Below, one piece after another: positions 55,044-64,000 of a DNA stretch of 64,000 nucleotides. Source of the DNA: Streptococcus sp. 116-D4 (lineage in GTDB: Bacteria > Bacillota > Bacilli > Lactobacillales > Streptococcaceae). The position numbers were made by a program, and so were the translations under genes. Within the stretch, counting starts at the first letter, position 1; every line of letters begins with the position of its first letter. Below the pieces are notes generated by a model that saw only the letters and a program-made list of their open reading frames with translations, was not told the origin of the DNA and ran no database searches. Where the stretch lies: positions 1,482,001 through 1,546,000 of the forward strand of contig NZ_AP021887.1 in the NCBI RefSeq assembly GCF_009731465.1. The letters are read 5' to 3'.

Positions 55044-56588
55044 TCACATCTTCTCTTCCAACTCTACATCTGGATACTTATCCGCAAACCAGCGGAGAGC
55101 AAAGTCATTTTCAAAGAGGAAGACTGGTTGGTCAAAACGGTCTTTAGCCAAGATATTGCGGCTTGATGACGTCCGTTCATCTAGGTCCTCAGGCTTGATC
55201 CAACGAACAGTCTTTTTACCCATTGGGCTCATGACCACTTCCGCATTGTACTCGCCTTCCATACGGTGCTTAAAGACTTCAAACTGAAGTTGACCAACAG
55301 CTCCCAGCATGTACTCGCCTGTTTGGTAATTCTTATAAAGCTGAATGGCACCTTCTTGCACCAATTGCTCAATACCCTTGTGGAAGGATTTTTGCTTCAT
55401 GACATTCTTAGCTGAGACTTTCATGAAAATCTCAGGTGTAAAGGTTGGAAGGGGTTCAAATTCAAACTTGTTTTTTCCAACTGTTAAGGTATCCCCAACC
55501 TGATAGGTACCTGTATCGTAAACCCCGATAATATCACCTGCTACAGCATTGGTCACATTCTCACGACTTTCCGCCATAAACTGGGTAACATTCGACAGCT
55601 TAGCACCCTTACCAGTACGAGGCAAGTTGACACTCATGCCACGTTCAAATTCACCTGATACGATACGGACAAAGGCAATACGGTCACGGTGTCGAGGGTC
55701 CATATTGGCTTGGATTTTAAAGACAAATCCTGAGAAATCCTTGTCGTAAGGATCTACGATTTCACCATCTGTTTTCTTGTGCCCATGTGGTTCTGGAGCA
55801 AACTTGAGAAAAGTCTCAAGGAAGGTCTGCACACCAAAGTTTGTCAAAGCTGAACCGAAGAAGACAGGCGTCAATTCTCCAGCCAGAATAGCTTCCTCTG
55901 AAAACTCATTCCCAGCTTCTTGCAAAAGCTCGATGTCGTCCTTAACCTGAGCGTAGAAAGGATTGTTTCCAAAGAGCTTGTCCCCATCTTCTAGGCTAGC
56001 AAAACGCTCATCACCCTTGTAGAGTTCCAAGCGTTGGTTATAGAGGTCATACAAGCCTTCGAAGGCTTTCCCCATCCCGATTGGCCAGTTCATTGGATAA
56101 CTTGCAATACCCAAGACTTCTTCCAATTCTTGCAAGAGATCTAGTGGTTCACGTCCGTCACGGTCCAGTTTGTTCATAAAGGTAAAGACGGGAATGCCAC
56201 GGTGTTTGACAACCTCAAACAATTTTTTGGTTTGGGCCTCGATACCCTTGGCAGAGTCCACAACCATGACCGCAGCATCTACCGCCATCAAGGTACGATA
56301 GGTATCTTCTGAGAAATCCTCGTGTCCTGGGGTATCTAGGATGTTCACGCGCTTACCATCGTAGTCAAATTGCATCACAGATGAAGTGACCGAAATTCCA
56401 CGTTGCTTCTCGATATCCATCCAGTCGGACTTGGCAAAAGTTCCTGTTTTCTTCCCTTTTACGGTACCAGCTTCACGAATCTCGCCCCCAAAGTAGAGCA
56501 ACTGCTCAGTAATGGTAGTTTTCCCCGCGTCCGGGTGGGAGATAATGGCAAAGGTACGACGTTTCTTAATTTCTTCTTGAATATTCAT
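55044..56588 (-). CDS. prfC: Peptide chain release factor 3
   Basis: 514 aa. GTPase that recycles RF1/RF2. G1 [19 protein letters not shown] (17-35), G2 [13 protein letters not shown]3 [15 protein letters not shown]4 MNKLDRDG; domains II and III follow. Monocistronic. Confidence 0.95.
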   Translation of the reverse strand: MNIQEEIKKRRTFAIISHPDAGKTTITEQLLYFGGEIREAGTVKGKKTGTFAKSDWMDIEKQRGISVTSSVMQFDYDGKRVNILDTPGHEDFSEDTYRTLMAVDAAVMVVDSAKGIEAQTKKLFEVVKHRGIPVFTFMNKLDRDGREPLDLLQELEEVLGIASYPMNWPIGMGKAFEGLYDLYNQRLELYKGDERFASLEDGDKLFGNNPFYAQVKDDIELLQEAGNEFSEEAILAGELTPVFFGSALTNFGVQTFLETFLKFAPEPHGHKKTDGEIVDPYDKDFSGFVFKIQANMDPRHRDRIAFVRIVSGEFERGMSVNLPRTGKGAKLSNVTQFMAESRENVTNAVAGDIIGVYDTGTYQVGDTLTVGKNKFEFEPLPTFTPEIFMKVSAKNVMKQKSFHKGIEQLVQEGAIQLYKNYQTGEYMLGAVGQLQFEVFKHRMEGEYNAEVVMSPMGKKTVRWIKPEDLDERTSSSRNILAKDRFDQPVFLFENDFALRWFADKYPDVELEEKM

Positions 56589-56729
56589 AAGTTCTCTTTC
56601 TTTGATTCTCTATTTTTCTTGTTTCAATAGCTAAGAATGATTTTTACATTGGATTTTACCATTCCTTTCAACATTTCATTATATCGGATTTTGGGGAGTT
56701 TTTCAATTGCTCATTTGATGAAAAGGCAG

Positions 56730-57422
56730 CTAGAGTATAGATTTTACCTGATTTCCCTTTTTCCACCGTTTCTTGAACAAGATATCAAAGAGAACAAGAG
56801 CCAGTGAGAGGATGATCGACACAAGGAGGTACTTTAGCCATAGAGGAGCATTCGAGATAAACGGTGTATCTCTTAAGAGACCATAATCTCCACCAGTCAC
56901 CTGATTAACCCCAACTAGAAAGAGGTTGAGGATAAAAGTATAGGCTACAATCATATATTTCTTGAGCAAGGTCTTGTCATAGTGATTCATCAAGTAAACC
57001 AAGGAATTCACTAGAAGGGCATAGTGCCCAATCAAAAATGAAAAACTAGTAATATGGGGGAAATCATAGGGATCAAAAACAGGGTAAACCAAGGCAAAGA
57101 CCGCTCCACTTGCTCCTAAGAGGGCAAAATATTGCTTGCTCCGCCATTTATCTGGCAAGAAAACCACCGCAAACATAGCTAAACGACAATGATAAAAAGG
57201 GAGGCTATTAGAAAAGGGAATACCGAAACCAACATACCAACTATATAAGGCTAGTAACTGGAGGATCTGAATCCCCTTAAACAAGAGAACAAATTTTGGA
57301 TTTTTGTGATAAGCAAGTGCCCCATAAATACAAAGCGCTAAGACAAGCATCATAACCCCATACCAAAAAAGCGAAATGGGAGGAGGGACCGTCTGAGTTC
57401 TGGTGATAAATTGATGGAACAT
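56730..57422 (-). CDS. TIGR02206-type (YwaF-like) membrane protein
   Basis: 230 aa, about six to seven hydrophobic segments; motifs LPFYHCRLAMF, PHITSFSFLIGHYALLVNSLVYL and GVNQVTGGDYGLL match the YwaF/TMEM164-like family. Function unknown. Divergent from gatC. Confidence 0.8.
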   Translation of the reverse strand: MFHQFITRTQTVPPPISLFWYGVMMLVLALCIYGALAYHKNPKFVLLFKGIQILQLLALYSWYVGFGIPFSNSLPFYHCRLAMFAVVFLPDKWRSKQYFALLGASGAVFALVYPVFDPYDFPHITSFSFLIGHYALLVNSLVYLMNHYDKTLLKKYMIVAYTFILNLFLVGVNQVTGGDYGLLRDTPFISNAPLWLKYLLVSIILSLALVLFDILFKKRWKKGNQVKSIL

Positions 57423-57538
57423 GTTTCTATCCTAACTCTTATTTTTTCTTTTTTCTAGTTTAACCATTATAGCGAATTAAAAACGATTTTTCAATTTCTA
57501 TTTCTTTTTAGTTTCCCTCCCTTATTTATAGGAAAATA

Positions 57539-57547
57539 TGGTAAAAT
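57539..57547 (+). promoter_or_regulatory. gatCAB promoter (extended -10)
   Basis: TGG-TAAAAT, 41 bases before the gatC start; the same TATGGTAAAAT occurs before efp. Confidence 0.5.
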
Positions 57548-57587
57548 AGAACAGACTAAAAATCATCATTTCACGAAAGGATGCAAG

Positions 57588-57890
57588 ATGAAAATTACGC
57601 AAGAAGAGGTAACACACGTTGCCAATCTTTCAAAATTAAGATTCTCTGAAGAAGAAACTGCTGCCTTTGCGACCACCTTGTCTAAGATTGTTGACATGGT
57701 TGAGTTGCTGGGCGAAGTTGACACAACTGGTGTCGCACCTACTACAACTATGGCTGACCGTAAGACCGTACTCCGCCCTGATGTGGCTGAAGAAGGAACA
57801 GACCGTGATCGCTTGTTTAAAAACGTACCTGAAAAAGACAACTACTATATCAAGGTGCCAGCTATCCTAGACGATGGAGGAGATGCCTAA
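57588..57890 (+). CDS. gatC: Asp-tRNA(Asn)/Glu-tRNA(Gln) amidotransferase subunit C
   Basis: 100 aa. Motif [21 protein letters not shown] and [10 protein letters not shown]. Stabilises GatA-GatB. Its stop overlaps the gatA start by one base (TAATG). Confidence 0.94.
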   Translation: MKITQEEVTHVANLSKLRFSEEETAAFATTLSKIVDMVELLGEVDTTGVAPTTTMADRKTVLRPDVAEEGTDRDRLFKNVPEKDNYYIKVPAILDDGGDA

Positions 57891-59356
57891 TGACTTTTAA
57901 CAATAAAACCATTGAAGACTTGCACAATCTCCTTGTTTCTAAGGAAATTTCTGCAACTGAATTGACCCAAGCAACGCTTGAAGATATCCAATCGCGCGAG
58001 ACAGCTATCAACGCTTTCGTTACCATCGCTGAGGATCAAGCCCTTGCGCAAGCTAAGGCTATTGATGAAGCTGGAATTGACGCTGATAATGTCCTTTCAG
58101 GAATTCCACTAGCTGTCAAGGATAATATCTCTACTGACGGTATTCTCACAACTGCTGCCTCAAAAATGCTCTACAACTACGAGCCTATCTTTGATGCCAC
58201 TGCTGTTGCCAATGCAAAATCTAAGGGCATGATCATTGTTGGGAAAACCAACATGGACGAATTTGCCATGGGTGGATCAGGTGAGACTTCTTACTACGGC
58301 GCAACCAAAAATGCTTGGGACCACAGCAAGGTTCCTGGTGGATCATCAAGTGGTTCAGCTGCAGCTGTAGCTTCTGGACAAGTCCGTTTATCACTTGGTT
58401 CTGATACTGGTGGTTCTATCCGCCAACCTGCTGCCTTTAACGGGATTGTTGGTCTCAAACCAACCTACGGAACAGTTTCACGTTTCGGTCTCATTGCTTT
58501 TGGTAGCTCGCTAGACCAAATCGGACCTTTCGCCCCTACGGTTAAAGAAAATGCTCTCTTGCTCAATGCTATTGCTAGCGAAGATGCCAAAGACTCAACT
58601 TCTGCTCCAGTCCGCATTGCCGACTTTACTTCAAAAATCGGCCAAGACATCAAAGGCATGAAGATTGCCCTTCCTAAGGAATACCTTGGTGAAGGAATTG
58701 ACCCAGAAGTCAAAGAAACCATTCTGAATGCCGCTAAACACTTTGAAAAACTTGGTGCCATCGTCGAAGAAGTTAGCCTTCCCCACTCAAAATACGGAGT
58801 TGCCGTTTACTACATCATCGCTTCTTCAGAAGCTTCATCAAACTTGCAACGTTTTGATGGTATTCGTTACGGCTACCGCGCAGAGGATGTGACTAATCTT
58901 GATGAAATCTATGTAAACAGCCGCAGCCAAGGTTTCGGTGAAGAGGTGAAACGCCGTATCATGCTAGGTACTTTCAGCCTTTCATCAGGTTACTACGATG
59001 CCTACTATAAGAAGGCTGGACAAGTTCGCACCCTTATCATCCAAGATTTCGAAAACGTCTTTGCGGATTACGACTTGATTTTGGGACCAACTGCTCCTAG
59101 CGTTGCCTACGACTTGGATTCACTCAACCATGATCCAGTTGCTATGTACTTGGCTGACCTTTTAACAATTCCTGTCAACTTGGCTGGTCTACCAGGGATT
59201 TCTATTCCTGCTGGATTTGTTCAAGGTCTACCAGTAGGACTCCAATTGATTGGTCCTAAGTATTCAGAAGAAACTATCTACCAAGCTGCTGCTGCGTTTG
59301 AAGCAACAACAGACTACCACAAACAACAACCCGTGATTTTTGGAGGTGATAACTAA
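57890..59356 (+). CDS. gatA: Asp-tRNA(Asn)/Glu-tRNA(Gln) amidotransferase subunit A
   Basis: 488 aa, amidase-signature enzyme that frees ammonia from glutamine. Catalytic lysine in AVKDNI (near 77), serine-rich [14 protein letters not shown] near 149-162 and [12 protein letters not shown] with the nucleophilic serine. Overlaps gatB by one base. Confidence 0.95.
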   Translation: MTFNNKTIEDLHNLLVSKEISATELTQATLEDIQSRETAINAFVTIAEDQALAQAKAIDEAGIDADNVLSGIPLAVKDNISTDGILTTAASKMLYNYEPIFDATAVANAKSKGMIIVGKTNMDEFAMGGSGETSYYGATKNAWDHSKVPGGSSSGSAAAVASGQVRLSLGSDTGGSIRQPAAFNGIVGLKPTYGTVSRFGLIAFGSSLDQIGPFAPTVKENALLLNAIASEDAKDSTSAPVRIADFTSKIGQDIKGMKIALPKEYLGEGIDPEVKETILNAAKHFEKLGAIVEEVSLPHSKYGVAVYYIIASSEASSNLQRFDGIRYGYRAEDVTNLDEIYVNSRSQGFGEEVKRRIMLGTFSLSSGYYDAYYKKAGQVRTLIIQDFENVFADYDLILGPTAPSVAYDLDSLNHDPVAMYLADLLTIPVNLAGLPGISIPAGFVQGLPVGLQLIGPKYSEETIYQAAAAFEATTDYHKQQPVIFGGDN

Positions 59357-60798
59357 TGAACTTTGAAACAGTCATTGGACTTGAAGTCCACGTAGAGCTC
59401 AACACCAATTCAAAAATCTTCTCACCTACTTCTGCCCACTTTGGAAATGACCAAAATGCCAATACAAACGTGATTGACTGGTCTTTCCCTGGAGTACTAC
59501 CAGTTCTCAATAAAGGCGTTGTCGATGCTGGTATCAAGGCTGCACTCGCTCTTAACATGGACATCCATAAGAAGATGCACTTTGACCGCAAGAACTACTT
59601 CTATCCAGATAATCCTAAAGCCTACCAAATTTCTCAGTTTGATGAGCCAATCGGTTACAACGGCTGGATTGAAGTGGAGCTAGAAGACGGTACAACTAAG
59701 AAAATTGGGATTGAACGCGCCCACCTAGAAGAAGACGCTGGTAAAAACACCCACGGTACAGACGGCTACTCTTACATTGACCTCAACCGCCAAGGGGTGC
59801 CATTGATTGAGATTGTATCTGAAGCCGACATGCGCTCGCCAGAAGAAGCCTATGCTTATCTAACTGCCCTCAAGGAAGTTATCCAGTACGCTGGCATTTC
59901 TGACGTTAAGATGGAAGAAGGTTCTATGCGTGTGGATGCCAATATCTCTCTTCGTCCGTATGGTCAAGAAAAATTCGGTACCAAGACTGAATTGAAGAAC
60001 CTCAATTCCTTCTCAAACGTTCGCAAGGGTCTTGAATACGAAGTCCAACGTCAAGCTGAAATCCTTCGCTCAGGTGGTCAAATCCGCCAAGAAACACGAC
60101 GTTACGATGAAGCTAACAAAGCAACCATCCTCATGCGTGTCAAAGAAGGTGCTGCAGACTACCGCTACTTCCCAGAACCAGACCTACCACTCTTTGAAAT
60201 TTCAGATGAGTGGATTGAGGAAATGCGTACTGAATTGCCAGAGTTTCCAAAGGAACGCCGTGCACGCTACGTCTCTGACCTTGGCTTGTCAGACTACGAT
60301 GCTAGCCAGTTGACTGCAAACAAAGTTACTTCTGACTTCTTTGAGAATGCTGTTGCCCTCGGTGGCGATGCCAAACAAGTCTCTAACTGGCTCCAAGGGG
60401 AAGTCGCTCAGTTCTTGAACGCCGAAGGCAAGACACTAGAACAAATCGAATTGACACCAGAAAACTTGGTTGAAATGATTGCCATCATCGAAGACGGCAC
60501 TATCTCTTCTAAGATTGCTAAGAAAGTCTTTGTCCACCTGGCTAAAAACGGTGGTGGAGCGCGTGAATACGTTGAAAAAGCAGGTATGGTTCAAATCTCA
60601 GATCCAGCTGTTTTGATTCCAATTATCCACCAAGTCTTTGCCGATAACGAAGCCGCAGTTGCCGACTTCAAGTCAGGAAAACGTAACGCTGACAAAGCCT
60701 TCACAGGATTCCTCATGAAAGCAACCAAAGGCCAAGCCAACCCACAAGTCGCCCTTAAACTCCTTGCCCAAGAATTGGCCAAGTTGAAAGAAGATTAA
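59356..60798 (+). CDS. gatB: Asp-tRNA(Asn)/Glu-tRNA(Gln) amidotransferase subunit B
   Basis: 480 aa. Kinase and transamidation subunit: [16 protein letters not shown] at the start, [20 protein letters not shown], and a C-terminal YqeY-like helical tail. Last gene of the gatCAB operon; terminator follows. Confidence 0.95.
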   Translation: MNFETVIGLEVHVELNTNSKIFSPTSAHFGNDQNANTNVIDWSFPGVLPVLNKGVVDAGIKAALALNMDIHKKMHFDRKNYFYPDNPKAYQISQFDEPIGYNGWIEVELEDGTTKKIGIERAHLEEDAGKNTHGTDGYSYIDLNRQGVPLIEIVSEADMRSPEEAYAYLTALKEVIQYAGISDVKMEEGSMRVDANISLRPYGQEKFGTKTELKNLNSFSNVRKGLEYEVQRQAEILRSGGQIRQETRRYDEANKATILMRVKEGAADYRYFPEPDLPLFEISDEWIEEMRTELPEFPKERRARYVSDLGLSDYDASQLTANKVTSDFFENAVALGGDAKQVSNWLQGEVAQFLNAEGKTLEQIELTPENLVEMIAIIEDGTISSKIAKKVFVHLAKNGGGAREYVEKAGMVQISDPAVLIPIIHQVFADNEAAVADFKSGKRNADKAFTGFLMKATKGQANPQVALKLLAQELAKLKED

Positions 60799-60808
60799 TA
60801 TGTAAAAG

Positions 60809-60833
60809 AAACCAGCCCTGAGGTTGGTTTTTT
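60809..60833 (+). terminator. Terminator after gatB
   Basis: AAACCA-G-CC / GG-T-TGGTTT stem followed by a T run. Confidence 0.75.
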
Positions 60834-60885
60834 CTCCCCTACCATCTCCCAATAACTATTTTGGCTTTATTTCCAGAAGATTTTA

Positions 60886-60894
60886 TGGTAAAAT
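60886..60894 (+). promoter_or_regulatory. efp promoter (extended -10)
   Basis: TGG-TAAAAT, 34 bases before the efp ATG. Confidence 0.5.
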
Positions 60895-60928
60895 GAAGAG
60901 TAATAATATTTATTAAAGAGGTAAAAAC

Positions 60929-61489
60929 ATGATTGAAGCAAGCAAATTGAAAGCTGGTATGACATTTGAAACTGCAGACGGAAAATTGATCCGTGTTTTG
61001 GAAGCTAGCCACCACAAACCAGGTAAAGGGAACACGATCATGCGTATGAAACTGCGTGATGTCCGCACTGGTTCTACTTTTGATACAAGCTACCGTCCAG
61101 AAGAAAAATTCGAACAAGCCATTATCGAAACTGTTCCTGCTCAATACTTGTATAAAATGGATGAAACTGCCTACTTCATGAACACAGAAACTTACGACCA
61201 ATACGAAATTCCAGTTGTAAACGTTGAAAATGAATTGCTTTACATCCTTGAAAACTCTGATGTGAAAATCCAATTCTACGGAACTGAAGTAATCGGTGTA
61301 ACAGTACCTACTACTGTAGAATTGACAGTGGCTGAAACACAACCATCTATCAAAGGTGCTACGGTTACAGGTTCTGGTAAACCAGCAACTATGGAAACTG
61401 GACTAGTTGTCAACGTTCCAGACTTCATCGAAGCTGGACAAAAATTGATCATCAACACTGCAGAAGGAACTTATGTTTCTCGTGCCTAA
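60929..61489 (+). CDS. efp: Elongation factor P
   Basis: 186 aa. Relieves ribosome stalling at polyproline. KOW-like N-terminal domain with the tip loop [20 protein letters not shown], then two OB folds. The tip has K-P-G-K as in other Firmicutes EF-P. Start has AGAGG. Confidence 0.95.
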   Translation: MIEASKLKAGMTFETADGKLIRVLEASHHKPGKGNTIMRMKLRDVRTGSTFDTSYRPEEKFEQAIIETVPAQYLYKMDETAYFMNTETYDQYEIPVVNVENELLYILENSDVKIQFYGTEVIGVTVPTTVELTVAETQPSIKGATVTGSGKPATMETGLVVNVPDFIEAGQKLIINTAEGTYVSRA

Positions 61490-61510
61490 TCTCTAGAAAG
61501 AGGTCATTCT

Positions 61511-61900
61511 ATGGGAATTGAAGAACAATTTGGCGAAATCGTTATCGCTCCACGTGTACTTGAAAAAATCATTGCCATCGCAACTGCTAAAGTTGAAGGT
61601 ATCCACTCATTTTCAAATAAATCCGTATCTGATACCCTATCAAAACTCTCTCTTGGTCGTGGCGTCTACTTAAAAGAAAGCAACGAAGAGCTAACTGCTG
61701 ACATCTATCTCTATCTTGAGTACGGTGTAAAAGTACCAAAAGTGGCTCTGGCTATTCAAAAAGCAGTCAAAGATGCTGTCCGTGATATGGCTGATGTAGA
61801 ACTTGCTGCTGTTAACATCCATGTTACAGGAATCGTTCCAGATAAAACTCCAAAACCTGAGTTGAAGGATCTATTTGACGAGGACTTTCTCAATGACTAG
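61511..61900 (+). CDS. Asp23/Gls24-family protein (DUF322)
   Basis: 129 aa, alkaline-shock-protein family: [24 protein letters not shown] and a Y-G-V-K-V-P motif followed by [11 protein letters not shown]. Envelope-stress or membrane-associated role in relatives. Lies 21 bases after efp; its end overlaps nusB by 8 bases. Confidence 0.9.
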   Translation: MGIEEQFGEIVIAPRVLEKIIAIATAKVEGIHSFSNKSVSDTLSKLSLGRGVYLKESNEELTADIYLYLEYGVKVPKVALAIQKAVKDAVRDMADVELAAVNIHVTGIVPDKTPKPELKDLFDEDFLND

Positions 61901-62318
61901 TCCACTATTAGAATCTAGACGCGAACTTCGAAAATGCGCTTTTCAAGCTCTTATGAGCCTTGAATTCGGCACAGATATGGAAACGGCTTGTCGCTTTGCC
62001 TACACACACGACCGTGAAGATGCAGATGTACAAATCCCTGCCTTTCTTATGAACTTGGTTTCTGGCGTTCAAGCTCAAAAAGACGAGTTGGATAAACAAA
62101 TCAACCAGCACCTAAAGTCAGGATGGACAGTTGAACGCTTGACTTTAGTCGAAAAAAACTTACTACGCTTGGGGATCTTTGAAATTACATCATTTGATAC
62201 ACCTCAGTTGGTAGCAGTCAATGAAGCTATTGAACTTGCTAAGAGTTTTTCAGATCAAAAATCAGCCCGCTTTATCAACGGACTGCTTAGTCAATTTGTA
62301 ACTGAAGAAAATGAATAA
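61893..62318 (+). CDS. nusB: Transcription antitermination factor NusB
   Basis: 141 aa. [18 protein letters not shown] at the N-terminus, [19 protein letters not shown] and [25 protein letters not shown]. Part of the rRNA antitermination complex. Start at MTSPLLES (61893), with GAGG inside asp23; the six-codon-longer frame lacks a ribosome site. Confidence 0.94.
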   Translation: MTSPLLESRRELRKCAFQALMSLEFGTDMETACRFAYTHDREDADVQIPAFLMNLVSGVQAQKDELDKQINQHLKSGWTVERLTLVEKNLLRLGIFEITSFDTPQLVAVNEAIELAKSFSDQKSARFINGLLSQFVTEENE

Positions 62319-62320
62319 TT

Positions 62321-62350
62321 GAAAAGGTGTTTGATCTTCCAAGCACCTTT
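62321..62350 (+). terminator. First terminator after nusB
   Basis: AAAAGGTG-TTTG / CCAAGCACCTTTT stem. Confidence 0.7.
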
Positions 62351-62381
62351 TGAACCTCCCCTCTGCGCAGAGTAAGAACCA

Positions 62382-62420
62382 CACAAAAACTAGAACTGGT
62401 ACTCAGTTCTAGTTTTTGTG
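62382..62420 (+). terminator. Strong hairpin split from its flank by the ISL3 insertion
   Basis: CACAAAAACTAGAACTG / CAGTTCTAGTTTTTGTG, 17-bp perfect stem with a 5-base loop. The IS inserted in the GTTTTTGT of its 3' arm. Confidence 0.8.
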
Positions 62421-63832
62421 GCTCTTTGTCAACTGTAGTGGGTTGAAGTCAGCTAAGCTCGAGAAAGGACAAAATTCGTCCTTTCTTTTTTGATGTTCAG
62501 AGCGATAAAAATTCTTTTTTTGAAGTTTTCAAAGTTCCGAAATCCAAAGGCGTTACGTTTGATAAGTTTGATGAGATTATTGGTCGCTTCCAATTTTGCG
62601 TTGGAATAAGGTAATTGAAGAGCGTTGATGATTTTCTCTTTGTTCTTTAGAAAGGTTTTAAAGACAGTCTGAAAAATAGGATGAACCTGCTTTTGATTGT
62701 CCTCAATGAGTCCGAAAAATTTCTCAGGATCTTTGTTCTGAAAGTGAAAAAGCAAGAGCTGATAGAGCTGATAGTGGTGTTTTAAGTCTTCTGAATAGCT
62801 CAAAAGCTTGTCTAGAATCTCTTTATTGGTCAAGTGCATACGAAAAGTAGGGCGATAAAAGCGTTTATCACTCAATTTACGACTATCCTGTTGGATGAGT
62901 TTCCAGTAGCGCTTGATAGCCTTGTATTCATGAGATTTTCGCTCAAACTGATTCATGATTTGGACACGCACACGACTCATAGCACGACTAAGATGTTGCA
63001 CAATGTGAAAGCGATCAAGTACAATTTTAGCACACGGAAAAAGCTGTTTAGCCAAGTCATAGTAGGGACTAAACATATCCATCGTAATGATCTTCACTCG
63101 ACATCGGACGGTTCGATCATATTTAAGAAAGTGATTTCGAATGATAGCTTGTGTTCTACCTTCAAGAACAGTGATGATATTGAGCTTATCAAAATCTTGC
63201 GCAATGAAACTCATCTTTCCCTTAGTGAAGGCATACTCGTCCCAGGACATAATTTCAGGAAGACGAGAAAGATCATGCTTAAAACGGAAGTCATTGAGCT
63301 TGCGAATAACAGTTGAAGTTGAAATGGACAGCTGATGAGCAATATCGGTCATAGAAGTTTTTTCAATCAATTTTTGCGCAATCTTTTGGTTGATGATACG
63401 AGGGATTTGATGATTTTTCTTTACTAGAGGAGTCTCAGCCACCATCATTTTTGAGCACTGATAGCACTTGAATCGACGCTTTTTCAAGAGAATTCTAGTA
63501 GGCATACCGGTCGTTTCGAGGTAAGGAATCTTAGACGGTTTTTGAAAGTCATATTTCTTCATTTGACTTCCACAATTAGGACAAGATGGAGCCTTATAAT
63601 CCAATTTAGCGATGATTTCCTTGTGTGTATCCCTATTGGTGATATCTAGAATCTTGATGTTTGGGTCTTTAATATCGAGCAGTTTTGTGATAAAATGTAA
63701 TTGTTCCATATGAATCTTTCTAATGAGTTGTTTTGTCGCTTTTCATTATAGGTCATATGGGACTTTTTTTCTACAACAAAATAGCTCCATAATATCTATA
63801 GGGGATTTACCCACTACAAATATTATAGAGCC
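62420..63832 (-). mobile_element. ISL3-family insertion sequence (IS1167-like), intact
   Basis: About 1413 bp. Inverted ends GGCTCTTTGTCAACTGTAGT (left) and GGCTCTATAATATTTGTAGT (right), both continuing GGGT. Flanked by the 8-bp direct repeat GTTTTTGT (62412-62419 and 63833-63840), as expected for ISL3. Full-length transposase inside, so it may be active or recently moved. Confidence 0.93.
62453..63709 (-). CDS. ISL3-family transposase
   Basis: 418 aa, full length. N-terminal zinc finger (CPNCGSQMKKY and CYQCSKMM), HTH (MTDIAHQLSISTSTVIRKLN), then the DDE domain: MSWDEYAF, TMDMFSPYYDLAKQLFP, DRFHIVQHL and the late LEATNNLIKLIKRNAFGFRN. No frameshift or stop seen. Confidence 0.93.
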   Translation of the reverse strand: MEQLHFITKLLDIKDPNIKILDITNRDTHKEIIAKLDYKAPSCPNCGSQMKKYDFQKPSKIPYLETTGMPTRILLKKRRFKCYQCSKMMVAETPLVKKNHQIPRIINQKIAQKLIEKTSMTDIAHQLSISTSTVIRKLNDFRFKHDLSRLPEIMSWDEYAFTKGKMSFIAQDFDKLNIITVLEGRTQAIIRNHFLKYDRTVRCRVKIITMDMFSPYYDLAKQLFPCAKIVLDRFHIVQHLSRAMSRVRVQIMNQFERKSHEYKAIKRYWKLIQQDSRKLSDKRFYRPTFRMHLTNKEILDKLLSYSEDLKHHYQLYQLLLFHFQNKDPEKFFGLIEDNQKQVHPIFQTVFKTFLKNKEKIINALQLPYSNAKLEATNNLIKLIKRNAFGFRNFENFKKRIFIALNIKKERTNFVLSRA

Positions 63833-63856
63833 GTTTTTGTGTATTCTGAAGAATGA

Positions 63857-63968
63857 TACTCAATAAAAATCAAAGTGCAAACTAGAAATCGAGCCGTAGG
63901 CTACTCAAAATACGGTTTTGAGATTGTGAATAGAACTGACGTAGTTTGAAGAGATTTTCGAAAGTATT
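63857..63968. repeat. Diverged BOX-like element
   Basis: Starts TACTCAATAAAAATCAAAG (boxC-type) and ends TTTGAAGAGATTTTCGAAAGTA (boxA-type), with a boxB-like centre (TTTTGAGATTGTGAATAGAA, CTGACG). More diverged than the copies at 3321 and 41221. Confidence 0.7.
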
Positions 63969-64000
63969 AGTATTTTCTAAATCGTTGATAACGTTCTTCC
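63969..64000. other. Window end, nothing assigned
   Basis: About 30 bases too short to interpret; could be the end of a gene beyond the window. Confidence 0.4.

Overview
The window looks like chromosomal DNA of a mitis-group Streptococcus (S. mitis / S. oralis / S. pneumoniae relatives). The evidence is the gene content (phpP-stkP, scrA/scrB/scrR, mvaA-mvaS, yefM-yoeB, msmK, RNase J2 next to recJ), BOX interspersed repeats, an IS630-Spn1-like element and an IS1167-like ISL3 element. StkP has three PASTA domains plus a serine-rich tail instead of the four PASTA domains known for pneumococcus. As I remember it, the gene order also joins blocks that are apart in pneumococcus. Both argue for a non-pneumococcal member of the group. 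No tRNA, rRNA or CRISPR array was seen.

Layout. 0-3.5 kb: RNase J2 (cut by the window edge), recJ, and the remnant of an amino-acid ABC permease ending in a BOX element. 3.5-12.7 kb: msmK, then a minus-strand run pnp-cysE-GNAT-cysS-mrnC-PucR-type regulator; the methionine genes metE-metF have a MetR/MtaR-type box upstream. 15.2-19.7 kb: an accessory patch with a pyrimidine-dimer-glycosylase-like protein, a YbgA-like DUF1722 protein, a truncated orphan HsdR nuclease domain and an SF2 helicase with membrane segments. 19.8-20.4 kb: a TVP38-type membrane protein. 20.7-26.5 kb: sucrose locus (fructokinase, PTS transporter, hydrolase, repressor). 26.5-30.3 kb: mevalonate genes mvaA-mvaS and a split ThrE-type exporter. 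30.3-42.5 kb: stkP-phpP-rsmB-fmt-priA-rpoZ-gmk, rny, yefM-yoeB and tmcAL. 42.5-44.3 kb: a single NACHT (NLR-like) NTPase gene between tmcAL and a methyltransferase. 45.2-53.4 kb: rsfS, isochorismatase, yqeK, nadD, yhbY, yqeH, yqeG, corA, mscS, sstT and an aromatic-acid-exporter-like gene. 53.5-55 kb: decayed IS630 copy and a hairpin-repeat array. 55-62.3 kb: prfC, a YwaF-like membrane protein, gatCAB, efp, an Asp23-family gene and nusB. 62.4-63.8 kb: intact ISL3 element with 8-bp target duplications, then a BOX-like repeat at the edge.

Most genes are housekeeping: translation (cysS, fmt, gatCAB, efp, prfC, tmcAL), RNA decay (RNase J2, PNPase, RNase Y, Mini-III), ribosome assembly (yqeH, yhbY, rsfS, rsmB), cell-wall signalling (stkP/phpP) and carbon uptake.

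The two most interesting signals are the NACHT gene and a set of highly structured intergenic elements. One family is an array of hairpin modules at 11.3-11.6 and 54.4-54.9 kb with conserved flanks and loop but changing, self-complementary stems. The other is a pair of multi-hairpin elements at 20.56-20.69 and 47.67-47.80 kb with the same architecture. Neither is explained by BOX, and I do not recognise either as a named RNA family.
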